From JAXLWB01 sp046328715 (GTDB lineage: Bacteria > Chloroflexota > Anaerolineae > Caldilineales > Caldilineaceae), in contig JAXLWB010000030.1 in the NCBI GenBank assembly GCA_046328715.1, forward strand, positions 1 through 64,000: DNA of 64,000 nucleotides, given 5' to 3'. Within the stretch, counting starts at the first letter, position 1. Each line of letters opens with the position of its first letter. The notes under the pieces are model-generated. The model saw nothing but the letters and a program-made list of their open reading frames with translations, was not told the DNA's origin and did no database searches. Of this stretch, positions 63,201 through 64,000 are shown piece by piece. A program made the position numbers and the translations under genes.

Positions 63201-64000
63201 CATCAAATTGCCTGGTCGCCTGAGGGTCGATGGTTGGTTGCGATTGGTTCAGGGATGGCGCTGTGGGACGATGCCAAGGGCGAAGTTGCCACTCAAGACC
63301 GCTATGAGACGTTGCGCAGTTTCTATGGCTGGTCGCCGGATAGCACACATTTTGTCACCAATGGCTACTTGGAGAATACAGTACGCCTGTGGCCAGTTTC
63401 CGCACCTGCACAAGCGGTTCAATTGGGCGGCGAAGAATCGTATATGAGTGCCAACTTTGTCCAACTCAGCAATACGGTCAAACTGCTCACCTCTGTCTCG
63501 AATGCGCAATTTCTGCTGTGGGATTTAGATGGAAAAGCTGCGGGCTCAATTACACCAACACTGGGGATCGCCTTACGCCAAGGCATTTTATCCCCAGACA
63601 AGACAAAATGGATGACCGATCTCAACGACGGAACGCTGCAAATAAGCGATGCCAAGACAGGCGAAGTTGAGAAGAGTTTACAAGGGCACAACAACAGTTG
63701 GCTTGATGCGGTAGCCTGGTATCCTTCCGGCTCGACCTATGTCGCAACCGCCAGCGGCGACGGCGTGGTGCAGGTCTGGAATCTCGATAATGAAAGCGAA
63801 CTGATTGGCAACCTACTCGGCTTTCCTGCCGATTCATTGTTAGGAAATGCACTCTGGATTGATCGCCAGCGGCTACTGGTCTATGGCAACAATGGCTTCC
63901 GACTCTGGCAGGTTTTTGATGAGGAAGGCAAGCCACTCTGTTACCAGTTTAATGATCTCTCGCAATGTAATGCTAGCCATCCCCGCCTTTCAGCACCCGA
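60258..64000 (+). CDS. CHAT protease - nSTAND-like NTPase - TM - WD40 protein (partial, runs off window)
   Basis: An open frame of at least 1247 codons with no stop before the window edge. Residues 1 to about 215 are a CHAT caspase-like domain with HYAGHA (H78) and FLNACAT (C119), the expected His/Cys dyad. An nSTAND-like NTPase follows: Walker A GQSGVGKSS (about 285-293), Walker B-like VIVDQVEEVFTQ, and a helical arm to about 680. One TM helix (about 691-713, AGIAAVTAILLFAILAVWQW) precedes a coiled coil. WD40 repeats then start near 835 (RVRWSAEGELLGTVG; AVAWYPSGSTYVATASGDGV; VQVWNL). Such proteins act as sensors that unleash a protease, often in defence or regulated cell death. It is probably co-transcribed with the two-TM gene. 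Confidence 0.9.
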   Translation, partial: MSRPVLFLAFANDLRPDGVYLPSLSREANEVRGQLDRARKAGLCDLVVRTGVSAQEVLSVFGDPEYRNRIALFHYAGHAEDYLLLLQEGVGESAAADARGLAAFLKGQHALQMVFLNACATREQVQYLLDAGISAVIATSQLIEDTLATDFAIQFYTSLANGVSLDRAFDEAKGAIQFKHSDLVAQLQAQPNAELDHFADGLPWALYSLPGAEVALQWNLPQAAGDPLFGLPPLPALDLPDEPYRYLSWYERQQAELFFGRGSDIRKLYDAATAADGSPLILLYGQSGVGKSSLLAAGLTPRLEAAQSVRYVRRTMRGGLVAALKEGITGKNEETERQGELRDWWVEQETNTGKPLTVIVDQVEEVFTQAAAANPNEMSQFVEALQAIFRERTQRPQGKLILGFRKEWQPEIEQLLSGAKLPRTAIFLDRMDRNGIIESVLGPSRSSRLQQRYGLQVDEDVPIVIADDLLEDRDSPVAPTLQTLLSKLWRRAKEGNSTQPRFTLDLYQSLKREGILLGDFLDQQIEEIRRWNAVAVDSGLQLDLLTAHTSERGTSAQHTKEELLKLYAGEHGLNVSDLIEQNCEKRLLVDPAGEQAATTRATRLVHDTLAPLVRERYEKSDKPGQRARRILENRAVDWQGDKTGAALDEADLKAVEAGQAGMRAWTEAEKRLVEASRQARAERQRSRRQLRFAGIAAVTAILLFAILAVWQWQQSSKRGNQIAALATTGAEQAGQVKALATESQDRNTQLQVRATSEAELRQTSDQRLEQALINESKRLATLSLQQLAVDPVASVNLALAALPSSEITRPYVAEAEYALSQAIEQVQEQAALTATLTSAAEQVAIWKDKIAVGGFGGVRIANLDLSDVTWAPGLVITGSAVANPAGQILRQSGDFVSRVRWSAEGELLGTVGNSIYIWQKGQLFAQHSFATDDLILCAEWNPQRAEIAICTGQSVYLWSPNGEEQPHVIIENTFNSNPLASHQIAWSPEGRWLVAIGSGMALWDDAKGEVATQDRYETLRSFYGWSPDSTHFVTNGYLENTVRLWPVSAPAQAVQLGGEESYMSANFVQLSNTVKLLTSVSNAQFLLWDLDGKAAGSITPTLGIALRQGILSPDKTKWMTDLNDGTLQISDAKTGEVEKSLQGHNNSWLDAVAWYPSGSTYVATASGDGVVQVWNLDNESELIGNLLGFPADSLLGNALWIDRQRLLVYGNNGFRLWQVFDEEGKPLCYQFNDLSQCNASHPRLSAP

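Overview
This 64 kb window is a chromosomal segment at roughly 55-58% GC, most consistent with a Chloroflexota bacterium (Anaerolineae/Caldilineae-like). That guess rests on gene style: LysM plus Thr/Pro linker plus Gmad2 secreted proteins, a MoeA fused to a periplasmic-binding-like domain, very large secreted subtilases, and a CHAT-NTPase-WD40 protein. It also rests on spacers packed with 7-8 bp word repeats. A filamentous cyanobacterium has similar spacer repeats and is the main alternative. No rRNA, tRNA, CRISPR array, transposase or integrase was recognised.

Layout. (1) 283-4915: two-component signalling, a membrane hybrid histidine kinase followed by a REC-PAS-kinase-like protein. (2) 4928-11612, minus strand: a secreted LysM/Gmad2 protein, a molybdenum-cofactor block (moeA-PBP fusion, moeA, mobA), an aldo/keto reductase and a small acidic protein. 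(3) 12023-19749: a secreted beta-helix protein, an orphan molybdate-type permease (modB), a 1264-residue subtilase and a DUF3754-like membrane protein. (4) 20012-57891, plus strand: a large contractile injection system (eCIS/Afp-PVC-like) locus. Its order is a small conserved-looking ORF, DUF4255 terminator, Ig-like protein, sheath, tube, second sheath, second tube, CIS tube/LysM-type protein with a glycine-rich tail, 57-residue small protein, gpD-like spike, gpV-like spike, C-terminally membrane-anchored protein, gp25, baseplate J, gpI-like tail protein, three tandem members of a YFDG-motif family (285, 683, 1273 residues), an unassigned protein, an AAA+ ATPase, a 2293-residue multidomain toxin candidate, an Imm49-like immunity candidate and a DUF4157 protein with a metallopeptidase-like C-terminus. 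(5) 57922 to the end: a BTAD/SARP-type regulator with a perfect 18-bp inverted repeat upstream, a two-TM protein, and a CHAT-NTPase-TM-WD40 protein cut off by the window edge.

How it fits together. The eCIS genes give a full tube, sheath, spike, baseplate and ATPase set without capsid, terminase, integrase or T6SS membrane-complex genes, so this is neither a prophage nor a T6SS. The genes after the ATPase look like cargo (toxin, immunity, protease). The BTAD regulator and CHAT-NTPase module at the 3' flank are plausible control or cell-death partners, but that link is inference from position only.

The most unusual features are the toxin candidate, which combines annexin-like repeats, a hydrophobic Gly/Ala segment, a HExxx motif and a nuclease-like C-terminus, and the membrane-anchored protein inside the baseplate operon. 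Also unusual are the frameshifts in two neighbouring cargo-end genes and a system of dispersed palindromic elements with 7-8 bp word arms. These elements fill nearly every spacer, some copies share a homologous core, and they often abut start codons that lack Shine-Dalgarno sequences.
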